This document shows positions 8,276-17,969 of a stretch of DNA of 64,000 bases, piece after piece. Both the position numbers and the translations under genes were made by a program. The stretch is from Tenacibaculum aquimarinum. GTDB taxonomy: Bacteria > Bacteroidota > Bacteroidia > Flavobacteriales > Flavobacteriaceae. Numbering within the stretch: position 1 is the first letter of the stretch; the number at the start of each line of letters is the position of its first letter. The notes under the pieces are model-generated. The model did no database searches. It saw only the letters and a list, made by a program, of their open reading frames with translations, and was not told the DNA's origin. Location of the stretch: the NCBI RefSeq assembly GCF_022478115.1, contig NZ_JAKGSC010000007.1:1-64000 (forward strand), written 5' to 3'.

Positions 8276-8505
8276 AACTTATCAAGTATATCTAATAGCT
8301 TAATTTTTTTCTTGATATAAGTTTTTTCAAGCAATTCTAATTTTTTAGTTAGGTCTTTTTTGTAACCTGTTTTTGTGAATTTTTGAATATGTTTTTCAAT
8401 AGTTTCGTCAGTAAATAAGCGCAATTCTTTTTTACAAGAATCGCAAATTGTAAACTCAAAAAGTTGAGTTCCGTTTTTATCACAATTAAAACATTTGTTA
8501 TTCAT
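8272..8505 (-). CDS. Small zinc-ribbon protein
   Basis: 77 residues from the ATG at 8505. A TTG at 8523 would add six residues, but it lies inside the upstream gene. Residues about 4-25 carry two Cys pairs (CFNC and CDSC, 16 residues between them), a zinc ribbon that probably binds one zinc ion. The rest is lysine-rich and helical. It lies between an Old Yellow Enzyme homologue, whose stop is 7 bp upstream, and the BaiN-type flavoprotein (ATGA overlap), so the three form one operon. A structural or redox accessory role is possible but nothing proves it. Confidence 0.7.
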   Translation of the reverse strand: MNNKCFNCDKNGTQLFEFTICDSCKKELRLFTDETIEKHIQKFTKTGYKKDLTKKLELLEKTYIKKKIKLLDILDKL

Positions 8506-8512
8506 ATTAAAC

Positions 8513-9586
8513 TTATTGAACAAAACCTGGCCATCTTTTAAGATAGGTAATAAAAGTTTTACTTACGCCTTCTTTTAAAAGATGTTCTTCGGAAACAGGA
8601 ACTTCATTTGGCGTAAAATTTGGGTTTTCAATCACTAATTTAGGGAAATTGTGATGTAAAATTGCGGATGTTCCAATTGAAACAAAATCTACATTGTTGT
8701 CTAAAACTCTTTGCACATCCTTTGCATTGCTAATTTTTCCAGCAACTGTCCATCTTACGTTTTTAAAATCGATACTTTTAAAGTGTTCCAGTAAAGATAT
8801 ATTTTGATGTTTTTCTTCGTGTGGCATTTTAAAAACATCCCATAAAGAGATGTCTAAAAAATCTATTTTGTTCAAGTTTACAAGATTTTGACAAACAGTT
8901 TTTATTTCGTCAATATCCATTCCAAATCTTTCTGGAGACAATCTAACTCCAAGTAAAAATTCCTTGCCGCATTTTTCTCTAATTCCTTCAACAATTTCGA
9001 ATAATAATCGGGCTCTGTTTGTTAAGTTCCCTCCGTATTCATCGGTTCTTTTATTTATTTCAGAACTTAAAAATTGCGTTAAAATATATCCGTGTGCACC
9101 ATGAACTTCAACACCGTTATATCCACATTCTTTTGCTCTAAATGCTGCTGAAATAAAGTCTTCTTTTAATTGAATAACCTCACTTAAAGAAAGCGCTCTT
9201 GCTTTTGTTTTTTCATTGTTTGAAGGACAAACAGGACTACCTTCAATTAATTCTGATGGAGTTCTCATTCCTGCATGATGTAGTTGAACTACGGCTAAAC
9301 TGCCTTCTTTTTTAATGGCAGAAGACAATCTTTTATGTCCATCATTTAAAGAATCATTAAAAATACCGAGTTGTCCAGGGAAACCTTTTCCTACTTCTTG
9401 AACGTGAGAAGCGCAAGTCATTACTAGCCCAAAATCTCCTTTAGCTCGCATGGTTAGCCAATTAAATTCATCATCGGATAATTGACCGTTTTCATGACTT
9501 TGCTGGTTTGTTAACGGAGCTAACATAAATTTGTTTTTCATGATAGTTCCACATGGAAAAGTTATAGGAGAATTAGGTTTTGTCAT
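8513..9586 (-). CDS. NADH:flavin oxidoreductase, Old Yellow Enzyme family
   Basis: 357 residues, one FMN-binding TIM barrel. Family signatures are QLHHAGMRTP (substrate-side His, about 101-110), GVEVHGAHGYILTQFLSS with the downstream NKRTDEYGGN stretch (about 158-187), and the C-terminal phosphate-binding SIGTSAIL. Such enzymes reduce activated alkenes or related compounds with NAD(P)H. The physiological substrate is unknown. It leads the three-gene operon with the zinc-ribbon protein and the BaiN-type flavoprotein. Confidence 0.9.
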   Translation of the reverse strand: MTKPNSPITFPCGTIMKNKFMLAPLTNQQSHENGQLSDDEFNWLTMRAKGDFGLVMTCASHVQEVGKGFPGQLGIFNDSLNDGHKRLSSAIKKEGSLAVVQLHHAGMRTPSELIEGSPVCPSNNEKTKARALSLSEVIQLKEDFISAAFRAKECGYNGVEVHGAHGYILTQFLSSEINKRTDEYGGNLTNRARLLFEIVEGIREKCGKEFLLGVRLSPERFGMDIDEIKTVCQNLVNLNKIDFLDISLWDVFKMPHEEKHQNISLLEHFKSIDFKNVRWTVAGKISNAKDVQRVLDNNVDFVSIGTSAILHHNFPKLVIENPNFTPNEVPVSEEHLLKEGVSKTFITYLKRWPGFVQ

Positions 9587-9643
9587 TATGAAATAGGTAT
9601 GTTTTTTTTAAATATTGCAAGTTTAAAGTAAAGCTAAAAAAGT

Positions 9644-11083
9644 TTAATTTCTTGTAGATTTAATTAAATACAATCCAATAAAAGTTAAGAAACCGTTTAA
9701 AACCAATACAAAGAATCCAAAATCGAATCCTAATTTTTCTTTAGAATAATAGCTAATTAAAAAGGTAAGAACTGGTGCAATTAAACAAATTGCAGGAACT
9801 ATTTTGTCTTTCACATTTAATTTAGTGAATAAACCAAAGGCATATAAACCTAATAAAGGTCCGTAAGTATAACCTGCAAACGTGAATATTTTTGCAATTA
9901 CACTTGCATCAGCAATAAAGTATTTAAAGATTAAAATGGTTGCAATTAATACAAAAGAGAAAATAATATGAATTTTCTTTCTCGTTTTTTCTTGTTGAAT
10001 TGCATCTTCTTTTTTGTCAATTTCTAATATATCAATACTAAAAGAAGTGGTTAATGAAGTTAGTGCAGAATCTGCGCTTGAATACGCTGCAGCAATTAAA
10101 CCTAACAAGAAAAATAATGCTGTTGCTAAACCTAAAGTTCCTTTGGTTGCAATTATAGGAAACAATTGATCTTTGTGAGCATCAATTCCGTTTTGTTGTG
10201 CGTAATCAGTTAATAAAACACCCAATGCTAAAAAGAAAAAGTTAACAATTACGAGTACAATTGTAAACCAAAACATGTTTTTTTGCGCATCTTTTAAGTT
10301 TCTGCAAGTCAAGTTTTTTTGCATCATGTCTTGGTCTAAACCTGTCATAACAACTGCAATAAATGCTCCAGCTAAAAACTGTTTCCAGAAATAATTCCCT
10401 GCATTTACATCATCAAAAAAGAAGGTTTTAGATAGCTCATTATCTGCAACGTAAGAGAATATGTTGCTGATTTTCATTTCATCAGAAATGGTGTAAATAC
10501 AAACACCAACGGCAATTAACATAAATAATGTTTGTAATGTGTCTGTCCAAACAATGGTTTTTATTCCGCCTTTAAAAGTGTATAACCAAATTAATAATAT
10601 GGTAATAGAAACGGTTACCCAAAACGGAATTCCATATGCATCAAACAAAATTATTTGCAACACATTGGCAACTAAAAATAATCGAAATGCTGCGCCAATT
10701 GTTCTGGAAAGTAAGAAAAAACTTGCACCAGTTTTGTAAGAATAGTTTCCAAACCTGTCTTGTAAATAGGTGTAAATTGAAGTTAAATTTAATTTATAAT
10801 AGAGTGGAAGTAATACCAAACCAATTACAGCATAACCAACAACATATCCTAAAACCATTTGAAAATAACTCATACTATCGCCTTCAACCCAACCAGGAAC
10901 AGAGATAAATGTAACTCCAGAAAGTGAAGCGCCAATCATACCAAAAGCCACTAAATACCAAGGAGAAGAGTTGTTTGCCTTAAAAAAAGTAGTGTTATTT
11001 GCCGATTTTCCTGTAACGTAAGAAATAAAGATTAAGACAGAAAAATAAGCTAAAATTAATAATAGTATATGAAGTGGTTGCAT
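9644..11083 (-). CDS. Sodium:solute symporter (SSS family)
   Basis: 479 residues with about thirteen membrane helices, the usual SSS layout. GMIGASLSGVTFISVPGW (about 52-69) is the sodium-binding first helix, and the GGIKTIVWTDTLQ segment (about 172-184) and the SSADSALTSLTTSFSIDI segment (about 333-350) are typical. It imports a solute with sodium across the inner membrane; the substrate cannot be deduced. It is transcribed alone, divergently from recR. A near-consensus box (TATCTTCG on the minus strand) lies about 35 bp before the start. Confidence 0.9.
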   Translation of the reverse strand: MQPLHILLLILAYFSVLIFISYVTGKSANNTTFFKANNSSPWYLVAFGMIGASLSGVTFISVPGWVEGDSMSYFQMVLGYVVGYAVIGLVLLPLYYKLNLTSIYTYLQDRFGNYSYKTGASFFLLSRTIGAAFRLFLVANVLQIILFDAYGIPFWVTVSITILLIWLYTFKGGIKTIVWTDTLQTLFMLIAVGVCIYTISDEMKISNIFSYVADNELSKTFFFDDVNAGNYFWKQFLAGAFIAVVMTGLDQDMMQKNLTCRNLKDAQKNMFWFTIVLVIVNFFFLALGVLLTDYAQQNGIDAHKDQLFPIIATKGTLGLATALFFLLGLIAAAYSSADSALTSLTTSFSIDILEIDKKEDAIQQEKTRKKIHIIFSFVLIATILIFKYFIADASVIAKIFTFAGYTYGPLLGLYAFGLFTKLNVKDKIVPAICLIAPVLTFLISYYSKEKLGFDFGFFVLVLNGFLTFIGLYLIKSTRN

Positions 11084-11173
11084 GAATTAATTATGAATTT
11101 TTAATTACGAGTTACGAAGATATACTTTTTAAAATTTTAATCGATTAATTCGTAATTGATAATTGATAATTCC

Positions 11174-11181
11174 TAATTTTG
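11174..11181 (+). promoter_or_regulatory. -7 promoter box of recR
   Basis: TAATTTTG matches TAnnTTTG and ends 6 bp before the recR ATG at 11188. With normal spacing transcription would begin at or next to the A of the start codon, giving a leaderless message. Confidence 0.55.
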
Positions 11182-11187
11182 CATTCT

Positions 11188-11805
11188 ATGGATTTTTCTT
11201 CAAAACTTCTTGAAAATGCTGTAAATGAAGTTTCTCGTTTGCCAGGAATTGGTAAAAGAACTGCGCTTCGTTTGGTATTACATTTGTTAAAACAACCTTC
11301 AGAAAACACAAAATTTTTAACGGAAGCGTTGTCTGGATTGCGTGAAAACGTAAATTCTTGTGAGAAATGCCACAATATTTCCGATACCGTTATTTGTGCT
11401 ATTTGTAGCAATCCCAACAGAAGAGCTGAAATTGTTTGTGTTGTTGAAGATATTAGAGATGTAATGGCAATTGAAAGTACGGCACAATTTAGAGGTTTGT
11501 ACCATGTTTTAGGCGGAAAAATTTCTCCTATTGAAGGAATTGGGCCTCAAAATTTACAAATAGAATCTTTAGTAAACAAAGTAAAAGAAGGTGAGATTAA
11601 AGAATTAATTTTTGCATTAAGTTCTACAATGGAAGGTGATACAACCAACTTTTATATTTATAAACAGATTGAAGAATTCAACATTACAACTTCTACAATT
11701 GCTCGTGGAATTTCCGTTGGTGATGAATTAGAATACGCAGATGAGGTTACTTTAGGAAGATCTATTGTAAATAGAATTCCTTTTGAGCAGAGTATAAGAG
11801 GATAG
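11188..11805 (+). CDS. recR: Recombination protein RecR
   Basis: 205 residues, normal for RecR. It acts with RecF and RecO to load RecA at gaps and stalled forks. Visible parts in order are the N-terminal helix-hairpin-helix ([20 protein letters not shown]), the four-Cys zinc finger ([16 protein letters not shown], about 55-70), a Toprim domain starting [15 protein letters not shown] (about 79-93), and the C-terminal Walker-like [17 protein letters not shown] at 11179 would add three residues but overlaps the promoter box, so the ATG is preferred. Confidence 0.96.
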   Translation: MDFSSKLLENAVNEVSRLPGIGKRTALRLVLHLLKQPSENTKFLTEALSGLRENVNSCEKCHNISDTVICAICSNPNRRAEIVCVVEDIRDVMAIESTAQFRGLYHVLGGKISPIEGIGPQNLQIESLVNKVKEGEIKELIFALSSTMEGDTTNFYIYKQIEEFNITTSTIARGISVGDELEYADEVTLGRSIVNRIPFEQSIRG

Positions 11806-11851
11806 TTTTTAGCTTTAGTAGTGGTTTATGCAGTGAGTAACTGAATACTAC

Positions 11852-12445
11852 TTACTGGAAACCTTCTTCCTCATCTTCTTTCAGCAGCTTCTCCTCGTGT
11901 TTATCCCAAGATTTTCTAGCACGTACTTTTTTATAGAGTTTAATGCTCATCATCATGAGTGTTCCAAAAAGGATAATTCCTACAACGCCCCAAACCCAAT
12001 TAATAGCGCTTTTTAAAGTTACTAAAAACACAATTGCAAATAAGATTATGGTTGCAACTTCGTTCCAAATTCGGAGTTTAAAAGCGGTGTATTTAATTTC
12101 GTCATTTTGTAATTGTTTAAAAATTCTATGACAAGAAAAATGATAAAAATACAATGCTAATACAAAAGCCAATTTTACATGCATCCAAGGCATCTCTAGA
12201 TAAATAGGGTTTTTCCAAAGCATCCAAATGGCAAAGAAACTGGCTAAAATTGCAGAAGGCCACGTAATAATATACCACAAACGTTTGCTCATTAATTTGT
12301 ATTGCGTTTGTAAAATTTCTTTAGCAGGAGCTGCTTTTTTTTCAGCTTCTGCGTGATAAATAAACAATCTGACGATGTAGAATAAGCCTGCAAACCAGGT
12401 TACTACAAAAATAATGTGAAGCGCTTTTACGTATAAGAAATCCAT
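11852..12445 (-). CDS. hemJ: Protoporphyrinogen IX oxidase HemJ
   Basis: 197 residues with five membrane helices. HemJ oxidises protoporphyrinogen IX to protoporphyrin IX, the step before iron insertion. The conserved His lies in YVKALHIIFVVTWFAGLFY (about 5-23), and the conserved Lys in MPWMHVKLAFVLALYFYH (about 84-101). The C-terminus is charged. It follows hemH in the leftward operon with a 36-bp gap. No HemG or HemY homologue is seen in the window, so HemJ probably fills this step. Confidence 0.92.
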   Translation of the reverse strand: MDFLYVKALHIIFVVTWFAGLFYIVRLFIYHAEAEKKAAPAKEILQTQYKLMSKRLWYIITWPSAILASFFAIWMLWKNPIYLEMPWMHVKLAFVLALYFYHFSCHRIFKQLQNDEIKYTAFKLRIWNEVATIILFAIVFLVTLKSAINWVWGVVGIILFGTLMMMSIKLYKKVRARKSWDKHEEKLLKEDEEEGFQ

Positions 12446-12481
12446 ATGTTTCGGTTGTCAGTTATCAGTATTGATAATTGG

Positions 12482-13531
12482 TTATTGTTCAATGTTAATT
12501 GCTTTATTGTCAAACTCATTAATCCAACCCGCTAATACATTTACCCATTCGTCATTATCATTTATGCAAGGAACTGTGTGGAATTCTTCTCCACCAGCTT
12601 CTAAAAATTCATGTTTACCTTCCATTGCAATTTCTTCCAATGTTTCTAAACAATCAGAAACAAAAGCTGGAGTTACAATTGCAAGTTTTTTAATTCCGTC
12701 TTTTTCAGCTTTGTTTACAATTGTTCTGTCGGTATAAGGTTGCAACCAAGGATCAACACCTAAACGAGATTGAAACGATGTTGAAACTTTATTTTTATCC
12801 CAACCTAATTCAGTAATTACATTTCTAGTTGTTTGCATACATTGGTGTTTGTAGCAGAATTCGTGTGCCTTAGAGGGTGAACTACAGCATGGTGCTTCAC
12901 CAGGAATTCCTGGTTTGCAGTGACTTTTTGTAATGTCAGATTTTCTAATATGACGCTCCGGAACTCCGTGATAAGAAAACAACACATGGTCATAATCCTT
13001 ATCCGCTAAATAGTCTTTTATGCTATTTGATAAAGCAGAAATATATTCAGGTTTGTTGTAAAAAGCAGGAACATCTGTAATTTTCATTTTAGGAAAGAAT
13101 TCCTTTCTTAACTCTTCAGCAAGAACAACAATAGTTTCTGTGGTTGCCATTGCAAATTGTGGATATAATGGAACTAACATAACTTGCGTTACACCTTTGT
13201 CATGTAATTCTTGTAAACCACTTTTTAAAGACGGATTTCCATAACGCATTGCTAATGCTACTGGAAGTTCGGTTTTTTGTTGAACTTTCTTTTGTAATCT
13301 TTCTGATAAAACAATTAACGGTGAACCGTCTTTCCACCAGATTTTTTTATAGGCTGCGGCAGATTTTTTTGGTCTTGTGTTTAATATAATTCCTTTTACT
13401 AAAAATGCTCTAAACCAATAAGGAACGTCAATTACGCGTTCATCCATTAAAAATTCGCCTAAATAATTTTTTACATCTTTTGGATCTGTGCTCTTCGGAG
13501 ATCCTAAGTTTACTAATAAAACTCCTTTCAT
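12482..13531 (-). CDS. hemH: Ferrochelatase
   Basis: 349 residues. It inserts ferrous iron into protoporphyrin IX. Signatures are the N-terminal LVNLGSPKSTDPKDVKNYL, the catalytic His in FSYHGVPERHIRKSD (about 184-198), SFQSRLGVDPWLQPYT (about 252-267) and the C-terminal Glu cluster in FVSDCLETLEEI. An insert with CCSSPSKAHEFCYKHQC (about 214-230) adds several Cys but does not prove an iron-sulfur cluster. Its ATG overlaps the stop of the methyltransferase gene by 1 bp (TAATG), so translation is probably coupled. Confidence 0.96.
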   Translation of the reverse strand: MKGVLLVNLGSPKSTDPKDVKNYLGEFLMDERVIDVPYWFRAFLVKGIILNTRPKKSAAAYKKIWWKDGSPLIVLSERLQKKVQQKTELPVALAMRYGNPSLKSGLQELHDKGVTQVMLVPLYPQFAMATTETIVVLAEELRKEFFPKMKITDVPAFYNKPEYISALSNSIKDYLADKDYDHVLFSYHGVPERHIRKSDITKSHCKPGIPGEAPCCSSPSKAHEFCYKHQCMQTTRNVITELGWDKNKVSTSFQSRLGVDPWLQPYTDRTIVNKAEKDGIKKLAIVTPAFVSDCLETLEEIAMEGKHEFLEAGGEEFHTVPCINDNDEWVNVLAGWINEFDNKAINIEQ

Positions 13532-14034
13532 TATTTTCTTAATTGATTTGTAGTTTCGTAAAGAGCAATTGCTAAACTGTGTATTACGTTCATGCTAGAA
13601 TTTCTTCCAAACATTGGTATTGCAACTGTTTTATCTACTAAATTTATGTTTTCTATTCCGTTTCGTTCGCTACCCAAAAGTAATACGATTTTTTCATTTG
13701 AAGTAAAATCAAAATCTTGAATATTGATGCTTTTATCAGTAATTTCTATACCAATAATTGTATTCCCTGCTGCTTTTAACTGGTTGATTGTTTTTTCGAA
13801 GTCCGTGTAATACTCAAATGGAATTTGCGTCAACGTATTTCGTGCGGTTTTTTTTACAATCCTATTTTCTGTTGAAGGAGAATTTTCATGTAAATATATT
13901 TTTTGAACTCCAAAACTTTCGGAAATTCTAAAACACATACCTATATTTTCTGGTGTTCTAATTGCGTCACACAGAATTGTAATAGGGAATTGTTGCTGTG
14001 TATTTTCTATGTCGTAATGTGTTAATTGCTTCAT
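13531..14034 (-). CDS. TrmH/SpoU-type RNA 2'-O-methyltransferase
   Basis: 167 residues of the SPOUT fold, catalytic domain only. Motif 1 (IRTPENIGMCFRISESFG, about 25-42), motif 2 (IVLLLGSERNGI, about 117-128) and the knot motif 3 (IPMFGRNSSMNVIHSLAIAL, about 139-158) are all visible. It probably methylates a ribose in tRNA or rRNA with S-adenosylmethionine; the target is not known. It lies in an operon between the AraC regulator (stop and start codons directly adjacent, TAAATG) and hemH (1-bp overlap), with no obvious link to heme. Confidence 0.9.
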   Translation of the reverse strand: MKQLTHYDIENTQQQFPITILCDAIRTPENIGMCFRISESFGVQKIYLHENSPSTENRIVKKTARNTLTQIPFEYYTDFEKTINQLKAAGNTIIGIEITDKSINIQDFDFTSNEKIVLLLGSERNGIENINLVDKTVAIPMFGRNSSMNVIHSLAIALYETTNQLRK

Positions 14035-14928
14035 TTAGTTGTTTTGTAAAGACAATACATATTGCTTAGGTGTTGTTCCAAATTTCTTTTTAAAAGCAGC
14101 TATAAAATGACTCGAAGTGCTGTAGCCAACTTGTAAGCCAACTTCGTTAACGTTGTATTGATTGCTTTCTAATAGCTTTTTAGAATGTTCCATCTTATAA
14201 TCAAATAGAAAACTAAAAACGGTGTCTCCATAAATTTGCTTGAAGCCTTCTTTTAATTTCTTTAGGTTTAAGCCAATTTCGTTTGCTAATTCCTGTAAAC
14301 TTGGCGGTTCTGCCATTCTAGAAATAATAATTTCTTTCGCTTTTCTAATTTTTAAGACATCGCGTTCATCAACTAAAAACGGGCAATATTCACCATCTAA
14401 ATTTTCATCTTTCTGAAAATGTAAACTCAATAATTCGTAAATCTTTCCTTTTATGTATAAATCTTTTATAGAACTGTTGATGTTGGCATTAATAATTTGC
14501 TGTAAAACTATTAATACAGTAGGTTTTATAACACTATCGTCATAATATTTTCTATTGCTATTTTCTTCGGATAAAAAAGGAATGTAGCTTGCTTCTTTAG
14601 AGAACAAAGAATGGAATTTTTTTATCGATATTAATAAAGAAACCATGGTAGATTTTGGTAGAATTTCTAAGTTTATCGGTAATTTTTGTTGTGGATTGTA
14701 TAATAAAATTGAGTGTTTGTCTAAAACATCAAACGTATAATTACCATTATTAAAATGAAATTTTAAGTTTCCGCGTAAGCAAAAGTGCAATTGAATAAAT
14801 GTACTGTCAATATCTCTTTCTAAATGACGGGTTTTAGAAGTCTCATTCTGAGTGTGTAAGACAAGAAAATCGTTTTCAAGATTAATTTCTTCAAAAGGAC
14901 TCTGAGCGACATTTTTTGGCATTTTCAA
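14035..14928 (-). CDS. AraC-family transcriptional regulator at the heme locus
   Basis: 297 residues. The N-terminal part resembles a cupin-type sensing domain (IQLHFCLRGNLKFHFN, about 45-60). The C-terminal 100 residues hold two helix-turn-helix motifs, PSLQELANEIGLNLKKLKEGFK (about 209-230, 22 residues) and NVNEVGLQVGYSTSSHFIAAF (about 258-278). It leads the leftward operon with trmH-like, hemH and hemJ and is divergent from hemA, so a role in heme or iron control is likely but inferred. A perfect TTTAGAA-N3-TTCTAAA palindrome lies 23 bp upstream of its start. Confidence 0.88.
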   Translation of the reverse strand: MKMPKNVAQSPFEEINLENDFLVLHTQNETSKTRHLERDIDSTFIQLHFCLRGNLKFHFNNGNYTFDVLDKHSILLYNPQQKLPINLEILPKSTMVSLLISIKKFHSLFSKEASYIPFLSEENSNRKYYDDSVIKPTVLIVLQQIINANINSSIKDLYIKGKIYELLSLHFQKDENLDGEYCPFLVDERDVLKIRKAKEIIISRMAEPPSLQELANEIGLNLKKLKEGFKQIYGDTVFSFLFDYKMEHSKKLLESNQYNVNEVGLQVGYSTSSHFIAAFKKKFGTTPKQYVLSLQNN

Positions 14929-14950
14929 AAATTTAAAAGGATGCTATTTT

Positions 14951-14969
14951 ATTTAGAATTGTTCTAAAT
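14951..14969. promoter_or_regulatory. Operator-like palindrome ATTTAGAA-TTG-TTCTAAAT
   Basis: Perfect 8-bp arms with a 3-bp spacer lie between the divergent AraC/hemH arm and the hemA arm, 23 bp before the AraC start. The pattern TTTAGAA-N3-TTCTAAA is that of iron-control elements bound by Fur-superfamily proteins, best known for Irr in alphaproteobacteria. Position, symmetry and heme context support an iron- or heme-responsive operator; the protein that binds it is inference. Confidence 0.6.
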
Positions 14970-15100
14970 TAAATTCATTCAAATAGCTAAATTCATTGCA
15001 AAAATAAGTCATTTAGATGATATTTGTCATAAAATAAACTAAAAAACAAAAAACGACATTTAAAGTTCTTTTAGCGATACTTTTTTCTTTCTTATCTTTT

Positions 15101-15108
15101 TACTTTTG
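15101..15108 (+). promoter_or_regulatory. -7 promoter box of the hemA arm
   Basis: TACTTTTG matches TAnnTTTG and lies 21 bp before the hemA ATG. It would drive the rightward heme genes, with a leader of about 15 nt. Confidence 0.55.
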
Positions 15109-15129
15109 AGCGATATTTGAAATTATTGA

Positions 15130-16371
15130 ATGACTTTCCATCACAAGAACACAAATCTATATAACATTGGTGTCAGCTATAAAAAAGCCGATGCGCATAT
15201 ACGAGGTAAATTTTCTTTATCAAAAGAGAATCAAATTGCTTTACTGGAAGAAGCAAAACAAAGTGGTGTAGATGGTATTTTAGTTTTATCAACTTGTAAC
15301 AGAACCGAAATTACTGGTTTTGCAGAACACCCTTTTCAACTTATAAATTTACTTTGTAAATACTCTAAAGGAAGCGTAGATGAGTTTTCAAAAGTTTCTA
15401 ATGTTTCTAAAAATAAAGATGCTGTTCAGCATTTATTTAGAATGGGAACAGGTTTGGATAGCCAAATTTTAGGGGATTATGAAATAGTTGGTCAACTAAG
15501 ACAAGCATTTAAACAAGCTAAAAACTTAGGAACTACCAATGCATATTTAGAACGTTTGCTAAATAATATTATGCAAGCAAGTAAACGTGTTAAGAATGAG
15601 ACTAAGTTAAGTTCTGGAACAACATCGGTTTCATATGCAGCTGTTCAATATATAATTCAAAATGTTGCAGATTTTAATTTGAAAAATATTTTAGTTTACG
15701 GATTGGGTAAGATGGGGAAACATACTTGTAAAAATCTTGCTGAATATACACGTAACGAGTCTGTAACCTTAATTAATAGAACAGAAGAAAAAGCAGTTGA
15801 ATTTGTAAAGGAGCATCCTTCAATAAAGAAAGCAGATTATGCAAATTTAACGCAAGAAGTAGCTAATGCAGATGTGCTAATTGTTTCAACAGGCTCAGAT
15901 AAACCAACTATAACAAGAGAACATATTTCGGAAGGTAAAGAAATCTTAATTTTAGATTTATCAATGCCAGAAAATGTTTCGGAAGAAGTTAAAAATCTTC
16001 AAAATACTACCTTAATAAATGTTGATGAGTTATCTAAGATTACAGATAAAACATTGGCAATTCGTCAAGCAGAAGTTCCTTCTGCAGAAAAAATTATTGA
16101 CGAGCATAAAGAAGAATTTACAGCTTGGTTAAATCATCGAAGATTTACACCAGCAATTAATACATTAAAGCAATCGCTTGAAGCAATTCAAAAAGATGAA
16201 ATTAATTTTCATAAAAAGAAAGTTAAAGATTTTGATGAAACACAAGCTGAAATGCTAACCTCACGCTTTATTCAGAAGATAACAACACAGTTTGTAAAAC
16301 ACTTAAAAGAAGAAAATACTTCTGTAAGTGATAGCATAAAAGTGATAGAAAAAGTCTTCGGAAACAACTAA
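15130..16371 (+). CDS. hemA: Glutamyl-tRNA reductase
   Basis: 413 residues. It reduces glutamyl-tRNA(Glu) to glutamate-1-semialdehyde with NADPH, the first committed step of the C5 heme pathway. The catalytic Cys is in LVLSTCNRTEITGF (about 54-67). The conserved GTGLDSQILGDYEIVGQLRQ (20 residues, about 113-132) is present, and the Rossmann segment begins NILVYGLGKMGKHTCKNL (about 187-204). The C-terminal helical dimerisation region is complete. It is the first gene of the rightward heme arm, 7 bp before hemC-hemD. Confidence 0.97.
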   Translation: MTFHHKNTNLYNIGVSYKKADAHIRGKFSLSKENQIALLEEAKQSGVDGILVLSTCNRTEITGFAEHPFQLINLLCKYSKGSVDEFSKVSNVSKNKDAVQHLFRMGTGLDSQILGDYEIVGQLRQAFKQAKNLGTTNAYLERLLNNIMQASKRVKNETKLSSGTTSVSYAAVQYIIQNVADFNLKNILVYGLGKMGKHTCKNLAEYTRNESVTLINRTEEKAVEFVKEHPSIKKADYANLTQEVANADVLIVSTGSDKPTITREHISEGKEILILDLSMPENVSEEVKNLQNTTLINVDELSKITDKTLAIRQAEVPSAEKIIDEHKEEFTAWLNHRRFTPAINTLKQSLEAIQKDEINFHKKKVKDFDETQAEMLTSRFIQKITTQFVKHLKEENTSVSDSIKVIEKVFGNN

Positions 16372-16378
16372 AAAAATC

Positions 16379-17965
16379 ATGCAAAAAACAATTAGAATTG
16401 GAACTCGAGATAGCGAATTAGCACTTTGGCAAGCCAATAAAGTTCGTAAAGAGTTAGAAGCCTTAGAATATAAGTGTGAAATTGTTCCAATAAAATCCAC
16501 AGGAGATATCGTTTTAGATAAACCATTGTACGAACTTGGTATTACGGGTATTTTTACTAAAAACTTAGATATTGCTATGTTAAATGGCGATATTGATATT
16601 GCAGTACATTCTCTTAAAGATGTTCCAACAGTTTTACCTGAAGGAATAATACAAGCAGCTGTTTTAAAACGTGGGAATTATACAGATATTTTAGTTTTAA
16701 AAGACAACGAAGAGTTTTTTGGACAGCCAAACGGAGTTATTGCAACAGGTAGTCTTCGTAGACAAGCAATGTGGTTAAACCGTTATCCAACGCATAAAGT
16801 TGTTGGACTTCGCGGTAACGTAAATACACGTTTAGAAAAGTTAGACAACAACGATTGGAACGGTGCAATTTTTGCAGCAGCAGGTTTGGAAAGATTAGGT
16901 AAACGTCCATCGGAATCTATAGATCTTTCTTGGATGCTTCCTGCACCAGGACAAGGTGTAATTATGGTTACATGTTTAGAAAAAGACGATTTTACTAAAG
17001 ATGCTTGTGAGCAATTAAATCATTATGAAACACAAGTATGTGTTGGTATAGAGCGCGAATTCTTAAATTTATTGGAAGGCGGTTGTACTGCTCCAATAGG
17101 AGCTTTAGCCTATATTGATGCAAAAACTGAAGAGATTAATTTTAAAGGTGTTTTATTAAATAGAGACGGAACTAAAAAAATTGCGGTAAATAAACCTGCA
17201 AAAGTTGGTCGTCATCGTTATTTAGCAAAAGATTGTGCCGATTATATAATTAACAGAGGAGGTAAAGAGTTAATGGCAGAAGACGAGGATGTTGAAAAGG
17301 AATTTTCAATTTATTCAACCAAAGCATTATCAGAAATTCAAAAAAACTTATTGCCAACTTCTATGAAAGTAGAAAGTAGCGATTTTATAAAAACTCGTTT
17401 TAATAGAATTCCACCAAAAACGGTAAAAGACGAAATTAAAAACGTAATTTTTACAAGTAAAAATGGAGTAGAATCTATTTTAAATTCTTTTACTTCGGAT
17501 GAGTTACAGTTTAAAAATATTTACTGTGTAGGTCGTAGAACTAAGAAGTTAATAGAGCAACGTATAGGTAAAGTTAAACACGCCGCAAGAAATGCAGCAA
17601 AGTTAGCAGAGTATCTTTCTTCTGAAATTGCAGAACAAAAAGTCACCTATTTCTGTAGCGATTTACGTTTAGATACGTTACCAACTATTTTAACTGAAAA
17701 CGGAATAAGAGTCAACGAAGTTGAAGCTTACAAAACAATGTTTAGCCCAACAATAGTTGATGAATCTGTAGACGGAGTTTTATTTTACAGTCCATCTACA
17801 GTAGAAAGTTATTTGCAGGAAAATGAGGCAAATAAAATTGCTTTTTGTATTGGAGAAAGCACAGCTAAAGAGGCAAGAAAACATTTTGAAAACGTACAAG
17901 TAGCAAATTTACCAACAGTTGAGAGTGTAATTGAAATGGTGAATTTACATTTTGTGAAAGAGTAA
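16379..17965 (+). CDS. hemC: Fused hydroxymethylbilane synthase / uroporphyrinogen-III synthase (HemC-HemD)
   Basis: 528 residues in one open frame. Residues 1 to about 310 are Hem[17 protein letters not shown], the VHSLKDVPT loop, and the Cys that holds the dipyrromethane cofactor in [12 protein letters not shown] (about 235-246). Residues about 325-528 are HemD, with [25 protein letters not shown] and [13 protein letters not shown] as the usual HemD landmarks. The fusion joins polymerisation of porphobilinogen to ring closure, so the unstable hydroxymethylbilane can be handed over. It lies between hemA and hemB with gaps of 7 and 4 bp. Separate genes are more common in bacteria. Confidence 0.95.
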   Translation: MQKTIRIGTRDSELALWQANKVRKELEALEYKCEIVPIKSTGDIVLDKPLYELGITGIFTKNLDIAMLNGDIDIAVHSLKDVPTVLPEGIIQAAVLKRGNYTDILVLKDNEEFFGQPNGVIATGSLRRQAMWLNRYPTHKVVGLRGNVNTRLEKLDNNDWNGAIFAAAGLERLGKRPSESIDLSWMLPAPGQGVIMVTCLEKDDFTKDACEQLNHYETQVCVGIEREFLNLLEGGCTAPIGALAYIDAKTEEINFKGVLLNRDGTKKIAVNKPAKVGRHRYLAKDCADYIINRGGKELMAEDEDVEKEFSIYSTKALSEIQKNLLPTSMKVESSDFIKTRFNRIPPKTVKDEIKNVIFTSKNGVESILNSFTSDELQFKNIYCVGRRTKKLIEQRIGKVKHAARNAAKLAEYLSSEIAEQKVTYFCSDLRLDTLPTILTENGIRVNEVEAYKTMFSPTIVDESVDGVLFYSPSTVESYLQENEANKIAFCIGESTAKEARKHFENVQVANLPTVESVIEMVNLHFVKE

Positions 17966-17969
17966 GATT

